A stretch of 64,000 nt of DNA from RYN-122 sp963761655 (GTDB taxonomy: Bacteria > Actinomycetota > Actinomycetes > Mycobacteriales > SCTD01), in NCBI GenBank assembly GCA_963761655.1, contig CAVXHI010000003.1, positions 496,001 to 560,000 of the forward strand, in the 5' to 3' direction. The notes below the pieces were generated by a model. It was given only the letters and a program-made list of their open reading frames with translations. It had not been told where the DNA came from and did no database searches. Position 1 is the first letter of the stretch. The number at the start of each line of letters is the position of its first letter. Below, piece after piece: positions 1 to 8,002 of this stretch. The translations under genes were made by a program, and so were the position numbers.

Positions 1-398
1 GCCGTCTTCGGGCGGACCACCTTCATGACGTCGCCCATCTGCCGCGGCCCCGTCGCACCGGTCTCGGCGACGGCGGCGGCCACGAGGGCGGTGAGCTCGG
101 CGTCGTCCATCTGCGCCGGCAGGTAGGCGGTCAGGACGCCCTCCTCCGCCAGCTCGCGCTCGGCGCGGTCGGTGGCGCCGCCGGACCGGAAGGCCTCAGC
201 GGCCTCGCGCCGCTTCTTGGCCTCACGGGTCACGACCGCGAGCTCCTCGTCGTCCGACAGCGCCCGGGCTGCCTTGCCGGCGACCTCCTCGTTGCCGATC
301 GCGGTGAGGGCCATCCGCAGCGTGGCGCGGACCAGCTCGTCCTGCGCCTTCATCGCCGCCGTGAGGTCCTCGTGCAGCTTGTCCTTCAGCGCGCCCAT
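1..398 (-). CDS. GatB/YqeY domain protein (3' end outside window)
   Basis: The visible 132 codons form the helical GatB/YqeY domain, which resembles the C-terminal tail of the tRNA amidotransferase subunit GatB. The charged, Ala-rich helices run from MGALKDKLHEDLTAAMKAQD onward, and the family is usually about 150 residues, so roughly 20 C-terminal residues lie beyond base 1. The ATG at 398 gives the usual family N terminus and has a TAGTCT -10 hexamer 7 nt upstream, which suggests a leaderless mRNA. It is divergent from the metallophosphoesterase at 422. Standalone YqeY proteins may act on charged tRNA, but their exact role is not settled. The family call is firm; the function is open. Confidence 0.88.
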   Translation of the reverse strand, partial: MGALKDKLHEDLTAAMKAQDELVRATLRMALTAIGNEEVAGKAARALSDDEELAVVTREAKKRREAAEAFRSGGATDRAERELAEEGVLTAYLPAQMDDAELTALVAAAVAETGATGPRQMGDVMKVVRPKT

Positions 399-421
399 GG
401 GGCTCAGACTACGGTCGCCCG
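399..421. promoter_or_regulatory. Overlapping divergent -10 elements
   Basis: Only 23 bp separate the starts at 398 (minus) and 422 (plus). On the plus strand TACGGT (410-415) lies 6 nt before the ATG at 422. On the minus strand TAGTCT (411 to 406) lies 7 nt before the ATG at 398. The two hexamers share bases 410-411, so the two polymerases cannot bind together and both transcripts should be leaderless. Confidence 0.5.
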
Positions 422-1255
422 ATGAGGAGAGCGCTCGTCGGTGCGGCGCTCCTGTGGCCGTTCGTCGAGCCGCAGCTGCCCGTCCTGCGGCGGGTGTCCG
501 TGCCGGTGCTGCCGCCCGGACGCCGCCCCCTGACGGTGCTGCACCTGTCCGACCTGCACCTGCTGCCGCGCCACCGGCGTCGGGCCGCCTGGGTCCGGCG
601 CCTGGCCCGGCTCGCCCCTGACCTGGTCGTCTCCACGGGCGACCACCTGTCGTCGCTGGCCGCACTGCCGCTGCTCACCCAGATCGCCCGGTCCTTCGAC
701 TGCCCCGGGGTCTTCGTCCCGGGCAACAACGACTACTACCTGCCCGCGGTCCCTCACCCGCTCGGCTACCTGCGCCCGCCAGTCCCCCGGCGCCGGCTGC
801 CCGACCTCCCGTGGCAGGACGTCGCGGCCGCCCTGGGCGGGGCCGGCTGGACCGACCTGACCCACCGCCGGGTCCACCTCGAGGACCTCGACCTGACGCT
901 CACCGGCACCGACGACGCCCACCTGCGCCGCGACCGGTACGGCACCGTGCGCGGCCCGGTCGAGGGGCCGGCCCTCGGCGTGACGCACACCCCGCAGTCG
1001 CGCCTGCTCGACGCGTTCGCCGACGACGGCCACGCCCTGGTGCTCGCCGGGCACACCCACGGCGGGCAGCTGAGGCTCCCGCTGGCGGGTCCCCTGCTGA
1101 CCAACTGCGACCTCCCGCGCTCGCGGGCCCGCGGCCTCACCCGCGACCGGCGCGGCTGGCTGCACGTGAGCGCCGGGCTGGGCACCTCGCCGTACGTCCC
1201 GGTCCGGGTCTGCTGCCGTCCCGAGGCGACCCTGCTGACGCTCTCCCCGCGCTAG
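422..1255 (+). CDS. Calcineurin-like metallophosphoesterase
   Basis: The 277-residue protein carries the full dinuclear-metal signature of the YkuE-type phosphoesterase fold: LSDLHL near residue 42, STGDH near 72, GNND near 102, GVTHTP near 185 and AGHTHGGQ near 209. A short hydrophobic N terminus (residues 4-20) could tether it to the membrane. Related proteins next to gatB/yqeY and a penicillin-binding protein are common in actinomycetes, but the substrate is unknown. The ATG at 422 follows a TACGGT hexamer by 6 nt, so translation is probably leaderless. No key residue is missing. Confidence 0.9.
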   Translation: MRRALVGAALLWPFVEPQLPVLRRVSVPVLPPGRRPLTVLHLSDLHLLPRHRRRAAWVRRLARLAPDLVVSTGDHLSSLAALPLLTQIARSFDCPGVFVPGNNDYYLPAVPHPLGYLRPPVPRRRLPDLPWQDVAAALGGAGWTDLTHRRVHLEDLDLTLTGTDDAHLRRDRYGTVRGPVEGPALGVTHTPQSRLLDAFADDGHALVLAGHTHGGQLRLPLAGPLLTNCDLPRSRARGLTRDRRGWLHVSAGLGTSPYVPVRVCCRPEATLLTLSPR

Positions 1256-1291
1256 TCCCCGCGCTCTCCGGTACTGTCTCCGACGTACGAC

Positions 1292-1369
<78 letters not shown>

Positions 1370-1387
1370 CAGTCCTCCCGACGAGAC

Positions 1388-1409
1388 GGGCCGCCCGCGA
1401 GGGCGGCCC
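1388..1409 (+). terminator. Hairpin terminator after tRNA-Pro
   Basis: A perfect 9-bp G/C stem (GGGCCGCCC with GGGCGGCCC) closes a GCGA loop and is followed by TTCCTCGTT. It lies 20 nt after the tRNA-Pro 3' end. Confidence 0.8.
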
Positions 1410-1440
1410 TTCCTCGTTCCCGGGCCAGGCCTGGCCGTCC

Positions 1441-1452
1441 TACGCTCCCGCC
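1441..1452 (+). promoter_or_regulatory. Leaderless-type -10 for the membrane protein gene
   Basis: TACGCT (1441-1446) stands exactly 6 nt before the GTG at 1453, and no Shine-Dalgarno sequence intervenes. This is the spacing expected if transcription starts at the first base of the start codon. Confidence 0.45.
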
Positions 1453-2331
1453 GTGCCCCTGCCCCTCGCACTCGCCCTCGGCGCCGCCCTGGCCCTGGGC
1501 GCGGCTGCCCTGCTGGCCCGGCGCGCACCCGCCCTCCTGCCCGGCGTCGGGCTGGTGCTGCTCCTCGTGGCGGCGCTCCGCCCCCTCGGTGACGCCGGGA
1601 GCCTGCTCGGCACGGGCACCGTCGCGACCGACGGGCTCGTCGTCGAGGCCCCGTTCGTCGCCGCTCTCGTGCTCCTGGGGCTGCTGGTCGGTGGTGCGGC
1701 CTGGCTGGCGCTGCGACGTCGGGAGGCCGTGGCGGGACCGCTGGGGGCGCTGGCCGTGGTCGTCGCCCAGGCGCCACTGCTGACCGGACTGACCACCGCC
1801 ACCTACGACACGCCCTTCTTCGGCGTCGCGCCCGCTGCTCCGGCCGTCGTGCCCACGCTGCTGCTGGCCGGCCTGCTCGCCGGCGGAGCGGTCGCCGCGG
1901 TCCGCCCGGGTCTGGTCGCGGGCGCCCTGTCCGTGCCGCTGCTCGCCGGAGCCCTGGTCCTCGCCGAGCACGTCGACCCGCTGCTGCTGCGTGCGCCCTG
2001 CGCCGGGCTCGCCCTCGGCGTCCTCGTGCCCCTGCTGCTCGAGCGCTGTCGCGCCGCAGCCCCGGAGCGGCTCGCCGCAGGGGCGCTGGTCGGCGTCGTC
2101 CTGGTGCTGGTCGCGGCCGCGGTGCCCGCCCTGCTCGACGGGGGCGCAGACGGACTGCCGAGGCGCTACGCGGACTACACCAGCCTCGAGCCCGCGGAGC
2201 CGGGCATGTCCTCCGCCTACGCGTCGACGCTCGACATCACCCTCGACGTCGTCCCTCCGCTGGTCCCGGGGCTGTCGCTGCTGACCCCCTTCGACCGGCT
2301 CGGCACCACGACCGTCAGGATCGCCGGATGA
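1453..2331 (+). CDS. Multi-pass membrane protein, function unknown
   Basis: The 292 residues hold about seven or eight hydrophobic segments rich in Leu, Ala and Val, covering roughly residues 1-225. A more polar C-terminal part of about 60 residues (from YADYTSLEP) probably lies outside the membrane. I see no transporter or enzyme motif and do not recognise the family. The GTG start is chosen because it opens directly with a membrane helix and has a TACGCT hexamer 6 nt upstream. The gene overlaps the next one by 4 bp (ATGA), so it is likely co-translated with the S9 peptidase, which may hint at a shared role. Confidence 0.75.
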   Translation: MPLPLALALGAALALGAAALLARRAPALLPGVGLVLLLVAALRPLGDAGSLLGTGTVATDGLVVEAPFVAALVLLGLLVGGAAWLALRRREAVAGPLGALAVVVAQAPLLTGLTTATYDTPFFGVAPAAPAVVPTLLLAGLLAGGAVAAVRPGLVAGALSVPLLAGALVLAEHVDPLLLRAPCAGLALGVLVPLLLERCRAAAPERLAAGALVGVVLVLVAAAVPALLDGGADGLPRRYADYTSLEPAEPGMSSAYASTLDITLDVVPPLVPGLSLLTPFDRLGTTTVRIAG

Positions 2332-4103
2332 CGACCCCCGACCTCCCGCTCTGGGAGCAGCGCTTCCGCGCGCCCCGCGTCTCGCTGCCCGACTGGGCCG
2401 AGGACGCCCCCGACCGCTGCCTCTACGCGAGCAACGTCACCGGGACCTGGGAGCTCTACGCCTGGGACCGCGGCACGGGCAGCACCCGCCGGGTCACCGA
2501 GCGGGACGCCGGCACCAGCGACGGCGCCCTCCCGCCGAGCGGCGCCGAGGTCTGGTGGTTCGACGACAGCGAGGGCGACGAGTTCGGCACCTGGAAGAAG
2601 CAGCCGTGGGAGGGCGGGCCCGACGTCGACGCCACCCCCGGCGTCCCCGCCGCCTACCCCGCGGGCCTCGAGATCGGCCGGACGCTGACCCTCGTCGGGT
2701 GCGCCACCGACGACGGCGTGCAGGTCTGGGTCGTCGACGCCGACGGCGCCCGGGTCCTGTACGAGAGCGAGGAGGACGCCGACGTCGCGGGGCTGTCCCG
2801 CGACGAGGGCCTCTGGGTGCTCGAGCACAGCGAGCACGGCGACAGCCACCACAAGGCCCTGCGGGTGCTCACGCCGTCGGGCGAGGTCGTCGCCGACCTC
2901 TGGGACGGCGAGGGCAGGGGCCTCTCGGTCCTGGGCTTCTCCCCCGTCCCGGGCGACGACCGCCTGCTCGCCGTCCACGAGCGCACCGGCCGGCCCCGGC
3001 CGTTCCTGTGGGACCCGCGCACGGGCGCCGAGACCGAGCTCCCCGTCGACGACCTGCCCGGCGACCTCGCGGCCGACTGGTACGAGGACGCCTCGGCGCT
3101 GCTCGTGCTGTCCGAGCACGCCGCCCGCGCGACCCTGCACCGCCTCGACCTCGCCGACGGGTCGCTCACCACGCTGCCGACCCCGCCCGGGACGGTCACC
3201 GGCGCGACCACCCGCCCGGACGGCAGCGTCGAGTACAGCTGGAGCAGCGCCGCCGAGCCGTCGGTCGTCCGCTCCACCACCGGCGACGTCGTCCTGGCCC
3301 CGCCCGGGGACCCGGCGCCCCGGTCGGTGCCGGTCGAGGACCTCCGGGTCGAGGGTCCGGGCGGCACGGTCCACGCCCTGCTGGCCCGGCCCTCCGGCGA
3401 CGGCCCGTACCCGACCGTCTTCGTCGTCCACGGCGGGCCGACCCACCACGACACCGACTCCTTCGCCGGGGACCGCGCCGCGTACGTCGACCTCGGGTGC
3501 GCCGTCGTCGAGGTGAACTACCGCGGGTCGACCGGGTACGGCGCCGCCTGGCGGGACGCCATCATCGGCCGGCCGGGGCTGACCGAGCTGGAGGACCTCG
3601 CAGCCGTCCGGCAGGCCCTGGTCGACCGCGGGACGGCGGACCCGGCGCGGATCGCCCTGACCGGCGGGTCGTGGGGCGGCTACCTCACCCTGCTCGGCCT
3701 CGGGGTGCAGCCCGACCTGTGGACCGTCGGGGTGGCCGCCGTCCCGGTCGCCGACTACCTGGCCGCGTACGAGGACGAGATGGAGCCGCTGCGGGCCTTC
3801 GACCGGGCGCTGTTCGGCGGCTCGCCCGCCGAGGTCCCGGACCGGTACGCCGCCAGCTCGCCGCTGACCCACGTCGACGCCGTCCGCGCGCCGGTGCTCG
3901 TCCTGGCCGGGGCGAACGACCCCCGGTGCCCTCTGCGGCAGATCGAGAACTGGCTGGCGGCAGCGCACGAGCGGGGCAAGCAGGTCGAGGAGTACCGGTT
4001 CGACGCCGGTCACGGGTCGCTCGTGGTGGACGAGCGGGTCCGGCAGATGCGGGCCGAGCTGGAGTTCGTGGCGCGGGCGTTCGGCCTGGACGGGCCTGCC
4101 TAG
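2328..4103 (+). CDS. S9 family prolyl oligopeptidase-like serine peptidase
   Basis: The 591-residue protein has an N-terminal beta-propeller (about 30-340) and a C-terminal alpha/beta-hydrolase domain. The catalytic triad can be read directly: Ser448 in GGSWGG, Asp531 in GANDPRCP and His562 in DAGHGS. No signal peptide is present, so it should act on oligopeptides in the cytoplasm, cutting after proline or acting as an acylaminoacyl peptidase. It overlaps the upstream membrane-protein gene by 4 bp. The TAG stop lies at the edge of a tandem 10-bp repeat array, and convergent genes follow. Confidence 0.9.
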   Translation: MTTPDLPLWEQRFRAPRVSLPDWAEDAPDRCLYASNVTGTWELYAWDRGTGSTRRVTERDAGTSDGALPPSGAEVWWFDDSEGDEFGTWKKQPWEGGPDVDATPGVPAAYPAGLEIGRTLTLVGCATDDGVQVWVVDADGARVLYESEEDADVAGLSRDEGLWVLEHSEHGDSHHKALRVLTPSGEVVADLWDGEGRGLSVLGFSPVPGDDRLLAVHERTGRPRPFLWDPRTGAETELPVDDLPGDLAADWYEDASALLVLSEHAARATLHRLDLADGSLTTLPTPPGTVTGATTRPDGSVEYSWSSAAEPSVVRSTTGDVVLAPPGDPAPRSVPVEDLRVEGPGGTVHALLARPSGDGPYPTVFVVHGGPTHHDTDSFAGDRAAYVDLGCAVVEVNYRGSTGYGAAWRDAIIGRPGLTELEDLAAVRQALVDRGTADPARIALTGGSWGGYLTLLGLGVQPDLWTVGVAAVPVADYLAAYEDEMEPLRAFDRALFGGSPAEVPDRYAASSPLTHVDAVRAPVLVLAGANDPRCPLRQIENWLAAAHERGKQVEEYRFDAGHGSLVVDERVRQMRAELEFVARAFGLDGPA

Positions 4104-4170
4104 AGCCCCGCCTAGCCCCGCCTAGCCCCGCCTAGCCCCGCCTAGCCCCGCCTAGCCCCGCCTAGTCCTT
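4099..4170. repeat. Tandem 10-bp repeat with stops in all six frames
   Basis: Five perfect copies of CCTAGCCCCG fill 4111-4160, with a degenerate copy before (4099-4110) and a partial one after (4161). The S9 peptidase stop (4101-4103) and the stop of the convergent lipoprotein gene (4162-4164) both lie in array units. Each unit contains CTAG, which reads TAG on both strands. The 10-bp period shifts frame at each copy, so any three units stop all three frames on each strand. Confidence 0.9.
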
Positions 4171-4671
4171 CCCGTCCTTGGCGTCCTTGGCGTCCTTGCC
4201 GCCCTTGCCCTCCTCGGCGCCGTCGCCCTTGCCCTTCCCGTCGTCCCCGCCCTCGTCCGCGCGGGCTGCCGCGGCGCGGGCGGCGGCCTCCCGGGCGGCC
4301 TTCTCGGCGGCGGCCTTCACGGCGGCGGCCTTGACCGCGGCCGCCTTGCGGGCTGCCTCGACGCGCGCCTTCTCGGCGGCCGCCCGGGCCGCGGCCCGCG
4401 CGGCCGGGTCGACGTCGTCGGCCTGCGTGCGCAGGGACGCGGCCAGGGCGAGCAGGCGGCGGGCCTGGTCGTCGCTGAGCTCGTCCGCGTCGCGCTGCTC
4501 CGTCACCGTCTCGGTGAGGTCGGCGATCGCCGCCCGGAACGCGTCCTCGTCCCCGTCGTTCGCCGCCCGCGTGACGGCGTCGGCCCGGTCGGCGAGGGTC
4601 TCGGCCGGGCTGGCGCCCCCGCAGCCGGACAGCAGGAGCACGGCCGTGGCGGCCGCGGCCGCACGCCTCAT
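4162..4671 (-). CDS. Ala/Lys-rich lipoprotein, paralog of its upstream neighbour
   Basis: The 169-residue protein begins with a short signal sequence and lipobox LLSGC (Cys about 17), so it should be anchored to the outer face of the membrane. Residues about 20-85 form a helical acidic region resembling the same region of the neighbouring lipoprotein at 4668-5252. It is followed by a long Ala/Lys/Glu helix-forming stretch and a Gly/Asp/Lys-rich tail ending in repeated KDA units. It overlaps the upstream gene by 4 bp and is third in a kinase operon. It may be a kinase target or an envelope spacer; no enzymatic motif is present. Confidence 0.75.
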   Translation of the reverse strand: MRRAAAAATAVLLLSGCGGASPAETLADRADAVTRAANDGDEDAFRAAIADLTETVTEQRDADELSDDQARRLLALAASLRTQADDVDPAARAAARAAAEKARVEAARKAAAVKAAAVKAAAEKAAREAAARAAAARADEGGDDGKGKGDGAEEGKGGKDAKDAKDGKD

Positions 4672-5252
4672 GCCGGCGCGACCTCCGGCGACGGGCTGCT
4701 GCCGGCCCGCGCTCCAGCAGGGGACGCAGCCGGCGACGACGCCGCGACCGGAGCGGCGCTCGGGGACGGGCCGCTGAAGGACGCCCGGGTCGGCGACGCG
4801 GACGGGGACGGGGACCCGAGCGGCGGCACCAGGACGGGGTCCGGGGACGGGCTCGGCGAGGGCGAGGGGCTCGGCGACGGGGTCGGGGACGGCTCCGGCT
4901 CCTGGGTCGGGGTCGGGCTCGGCTCCGGCTCCCGGGTCGGCTCCGGGGCCTCGGAGGTCTCGACCGGCACGGGCTCCACCGACGGCGCGGGGACGGGCTG
5001 CGCCAGCGCCCCCGCCTTGCCCTTGAGCGCGACCGCGAGGGCCACGATCCGGTCCGTCCGCGTCTTGCCGATCTCGCCGCGCTGCTGCTCGGCCAGGGTC
5101 TGCACCCGGTCGGAGAGCGAGCGGGTGAGGGCGACGTCGTGCGCGTTCACGGCGTCGGTGAGGTCGGCGACGGCGTCGTCGAGGTCCGCCTGCGGGCTCG
5201 CGCAGCCGGCCAGGGCCAGCACCAGTCCCGCCGCGACCAGGGCGCGCCTCAC
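4668..5252 (-). CDS. Lipoprotein with Pro/Ser-rich stalk
   Basis: The GTG at 5252 overlaps the kinase stop (GTGA) and starts a 194-residue protein with signal sequence and lipobox LALAGC (Cys about 17). Residues about 20-85 are helical and match the downstream lipoprotein in layout (ADLDDAV..LTDAV..HD and further helices). The rest is a low-complexity stalk of Pro, Ser, Glu and Thr, including a run of SP repeats, typical of a cell-wall-spanning linker. No catalytic domain is visible. Its place between the kinase and the second lipoprotein suggests a common envelope role. Confidence 0.75.
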   Translation of the reverse strand: MRRALVAAGLVLALAGCASPQADLDDAVADLTDAVNAHDVALTRSLSDRVQTLAEQQRGEIGKTRTDRIVALAVALKGKAGALAQPVPAPSVEPVPVETSEAPEPTREPEPSPTPTQEPEPSPTPSPSPSPSPSPSPDPVLVPPLGSPSPSASPTRASFSGPSPSAAPVAASSPAASPAGARAGSSPSPEVAPA

Positions 5253-6433
5253 CGCTCCTCCCCGGCCTGCTCGACCTCGCGCTGCAGGTCGGACAGCGTC
5301 TTGCGGATCGGGTCGGGGACGTCCTGCGAGATCGTCGCGGGCTGCCGGCCGGAGCCCTTGTCGAACAGTCCGGCCAGCGCCGCGCCGGCCACGAGCACGG
5401 CGATGACGGCGACCAGGGCGAGCGCCCACTTCCAGCCGTCGTCGCTCGCCTGCGCCGGGACGACCTCGCGCTGGACCCGCGGCACGGCCGGCGCCACGAC
5501 GGGCGGCAGGACCGGGGCGACCCGGGTCTGCTGCAGCACCGAGGTGCGGTCGGGGACGGGCTGCGCCTGGGTGGGCGAGGTCAGGACGGTCGTCGCCGTC
5601 CCGCCGGCGGCGATGCGGGCGAGCTCCTCCGCTGCCTCGTGCGCCGTCGGCCGGGCGTCGGGCTCGCGGGCGGTCATCGCGGCGAGCAGCTGCGGCCAGC
5701 CGGCCGGCAGGGTGGCGGGGACGTCGGGCTGGCGGTTGAGCCGGGCGAGCGCGACCTCGACGGTGCTCCCGGCGTACTCGCGCCGCCCGGTCAGGCACTC
5801 CAGCAGCACCAGCCCGAGGGCGTAGACGTCGGCCATGGGGGTCACGCGCTCGCCCATGACCTGCTCCGGGGCGAGGTAGCTGGCGGTGCCGACCGTCATG
5901 CCGGTGGCGGTGACCTTGGCGGCGTCGACCAGGCGGGCGATGCCGAAGTCGGTCAGGCGGACCCGGCCGTCCTGGCCCATGAGCACGTTGCCGGGCTTCA
6001 CGTCGCGGTGCACGAGGCCCTGGCCGTGGACGTAGGCGAGCGCCTCCGCGACGGCCTGCCCCACGACGGCGCCGCGGACGGGGTCGAGCGGGCCGCGGCG
6101 GATCGTGTCGCCGAGGGTCTCGCCGGAGACCAGCTCCATGACGACCCAGGGCCGGTCGTCCTCGTCGGTGCCGGCGTCGTACACGGGGACCAGCGACGGG
6201 TGGGACAGCCCGGCCAGCAGCCGCGCCTCCTCGCCCGCCCGCTGCGCGCCCTCGTCGGTGGGGACGGTCACGAGCTTGACCGCGACGGTGCGCCCGAGGG
6301 CGTCGTCCTCGGCCCGCCACACCTCGGCGGTGCCGCCGCGGCCGATGACGTCGAGCAGCCGGTACCGCCCGCCGATCACGCGCTGCTCGGGCAGCGGCAT
6401 GGCCGAGGTGGGCTCCGGAGGAAGGTCGCTCAC
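5249..6433 (-). CDS. PknB-type Ser/Thr protein kinase with one TM segment
   Basis: The 394-residue protein has a complete Hanks kinase domain (about 22-275). The Gly loop is GRGGTAEVW, the ATP lysine is K53 in AVKLV, the catalytic loop is HRDVKPGN (D144), DFG is at 162-164 and APE at 188-190. A Pro-rich linker leads to one transmembrane helix (about 334-357) and a short external tail of about 37 residues with no PASTA repeats. Sensing may therefore depend on partners, and the two lipoprotein genes downstream, joined by 4-bp overlaps, are candidates. The GTG start places the Gly loop at the usual distance from the N terminus. Confidence 0.93.
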   Translation of the reverse strand: MSDLPPEPTSAMPLPEQRVIGGRYRLLDVIGRGGTAEVWRAEDDALGRTVAVKLVTVPTDEGAQRAGEEARLLAGLSHPSLVPVYDAGTDEDDRPWVVMELVSGETLGDTIRRGPLDPVRGAVVGQAVAEALAYVHGQGLVHRDVKPGNVLMGQDGRVRLTDFGIARLVDAAKVTATGMTVGTASYLAPEQVMGERVTPMADVYALGLVLLECLTGRREYAGSTVEVALARLNRQPDVPATLPAGWPQLLAAMTAREPDARPTAHEAAEELARIAAGGTATTVLTSPTQAQPVPDRTSVLQQTRVAPVLPPVVAPAVPRVQREVVPAQASDDGWKWALALVAVIAVLVAGAALAGLFDKGSGRQPATISQDVPDPIRKTLSDLQREVEQAGEER

Positions 6434-6452
6434 AGGTCTGCCCTACCCCGGC

Positions 6453-7487
6453 TCACGAGGACGACGCCGATCGCGCGGCGACCAGCTCGGCGATCTGGAC
6501 CGCGTTGAGGGCGGCGCCCTTGCGGAGGTTGTCGTTGCTGACGAACAGCGCCAGACCGTCCTCGCCGTCCTGGCGGAGCCGGCCCACGAAGGACGGGTCG
6601 GCGCCGGCCGCCTGCAGCGGCGTCGGGACGTCGGACAGCTCGACGCCGGGCGCGCGCGCCAGCAGCTCGAGCGCGCGGGCCACCGAGAGCGGGCGGGCGA
6701 ACGTGACGTTCAGCGACAGCGAGTGGCCGGTGAAGACCGGGACCCGCACGCAGGTGCCGCTCACGCGGAGGTCCGGGATCCCGAGGATCTTGCGGCTCTC
6801 GTTGCGGAGCTTCTGCTCCTCGTCGGTCTCGAACGAGCCGTCGTCCACGACCGACCCGGCCATCGGCAGCACGTTGAAGGCGATCGGGCCGACGTACTTC
6901 TTCGCCGGCGGGAAGTCGACCGCGCCGCCGTCGAAGGCGAGGGCCTCGGCCGTGCCCGCGACGGCCTGCACCTGGGTGGAGAGCTCCTCGACGCCGGCGA
7001 CACCGCTGCCCGAGACCGCCTGGTAGGTGCTGGCGACGACGCGGACCAGCCCGGCCTCGTCGTGCAGCGGCTTGAGCACCGGCATCGCGGCCATGGTGGT
7101 GCAGTTGGGGTTCGCGACGATGCCCTTGCGGGTCTCGTCCAGCGCCTCCGGGTTGACCTCGGCGACGACGAGCGGGACGTCGGGGTCCATCCGCCAGGCG
7201 CTCGAGTTGTCGATGACGAGGGCGCCCGCGGCGGCGAACCGGGGGGCGAGCTCCCTGCTGGTGCTGCCGCCCGCACTGAAGATGGCGATGTCGAGGCCGG
7301 TCGGGTCCGCGGTCGAGGCGTCCTCGACGGTGACCTCGCCGTCCTGCCACGGGAGGTTCGTGCCCGCGCTGCGCGCGCTCGCGAAGAAGCGGACGCTCGT
7401 CGCGGGGAAGCCGCGCTCGGCCAGGAGCCTCCGGACGACGACGCCGACCTGCCCGGTGGCGCCGACGACGCCGATCGCGAGGCTCAT
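6453..7487 (-). CDS. asd: Aspartate-semialdehyde dehydrogenase
   Basis: This 344-residue enzyme reduces aspartyl phosphate to aspartate semialdehyde with NADPH, the second step toward lysine, threonine, methionine and diaminopimelate. The nucleotide-binding motif GATGQVG is at 9-15, and the active-site cysteine is C129 in ANPNCTT. The conserved stretch FTGHSLSLNV and a C-terminal SNDNLRKGAALNAVQ are present. It overlaps lysC by 4 bp (ATGA), so the two enzymes for the first two steps are translationally coupled, as in corynebacteria. The start codon is fixed by this overlap and by the N-terminal Rossmann strand. Confidence 0.97.
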   Translation of the reverse strand: MSLAIGVVGATGQVGVVVRRLLAERGFPATSVRFFASARSAGTNLPWQDGEVTVEDASTADPTGLDIAIFSAGGSTSRELAPRFAAAGALVIDNSSAWRMDPDVPLVVAEVNPEALDETRKGIVANPNCTTMAAMPVLKPLHDEAGLVRVVASTYQAVSGSGVAGVEELSTQVQAVAGTAEALAFDGGAVDFPPAKKYVGPIAFNVLPMAGSVVDDGSFETDEEQKLRNESRKILGIPDLRVSGTCVRVPVFTGHSLSLNVTFARPLSVARALELLARAPGVELSDVPTPLQAAGADPSFVGRLRQDGEDGLALFVSNDNLRKGAALNAVQIAELVAARSASSS

Positions 7488-8002
7488 CGTCCCGTCCCGC
7501 CGTACACGGTGGCCTCGCCGTCGGGGCCGCCCAGCTCGAAGGCGGCGTGCACGGCCTTGACCGCAGCGGGGACGTCGGTGTCGCGGCAGACCACCGAGAT
7601 GCGGATCTCCGAGGTCGAGATGGCCTCGGCGTTGATCCCGGCCTGGGCGAGGGCCTCGAAGAAGGTCGCCGTGACCCCGGGGTGCGAGCGCATGCCCGCG
7701 CCGACGAGGCTGACCTTCCCGACGTGCTCGTCCGACAGGACCCGCTCGAACTGCACGGAGCTCTGCAGGGCGGTGAGCGCCTTGACCGCCGTCGAGAGGT
7801 CGGTCTTCGGGAGGGTGAACGAGATGTCGGTGCGGGCCGCGGCCCCCGACACGTTCTGCACGATCATGTCGATGTTGACCTCGGCGTCGGCCACGGCCCG
7901 GAAGATCGCGGCGGCCTCGCCCGGCTTGTCCGGGACACCGACGACGGTCACCCGCGCCTCGGACAGGTCGTGGGCGACCCCGCTGATGATGGCCTGCTCC
8001 AC
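7484..8002 (-). CDS. Aspartate kinase beta subunit from internal start
   Basis: Inside lysC, in the same frame (codon 247), a GTG at 8002 is preceded by a good Shine-Dalgarno sequence AGGAG(A) about 8 nt upstream (8011-8015). The product, beginning (V/M)EQAIISGVA, would be 172 residues covering only the ACT regulatory domains. Corynebacterium glutamicum makes an alpha2-beta2 enzyme from an overlapping lysC-beta at the corresponding place and of the same length. The ribosome-binding site is directly visible; expression of the short form is inferred. Confidence 0.75.
   Translation of the reverse strand: MEQAIISGVAHDLSEARVTVVGVPDKPGEAAAIFRAVADAEVNIDMIVQNVSGAAARTDISFTLPKTDLSTAVKALTALQSSVQFERVLSDEHVGKVSLVGAGMRSHPGVTATFFEALAQAGINAEAISTSEIRISVVCRDTDVPAAVKAVHAAFELGGPDGEATVYGGTGR

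Noticed and set aside
2217..4013. Long open frame antisense to the S9 peptidase, and many similar long frames elsewhere
   Set aside because: They lie fully opposite or out of phase with genes that have clear family motifs, and they show Arg/Pro/Gly-rich nonsense composition typical of very GC-rich DNA.
4099..4170. Rho-independent terminator
   Set aside because: The repeat units are direct, not inverted, and do not form a strong hairpin.
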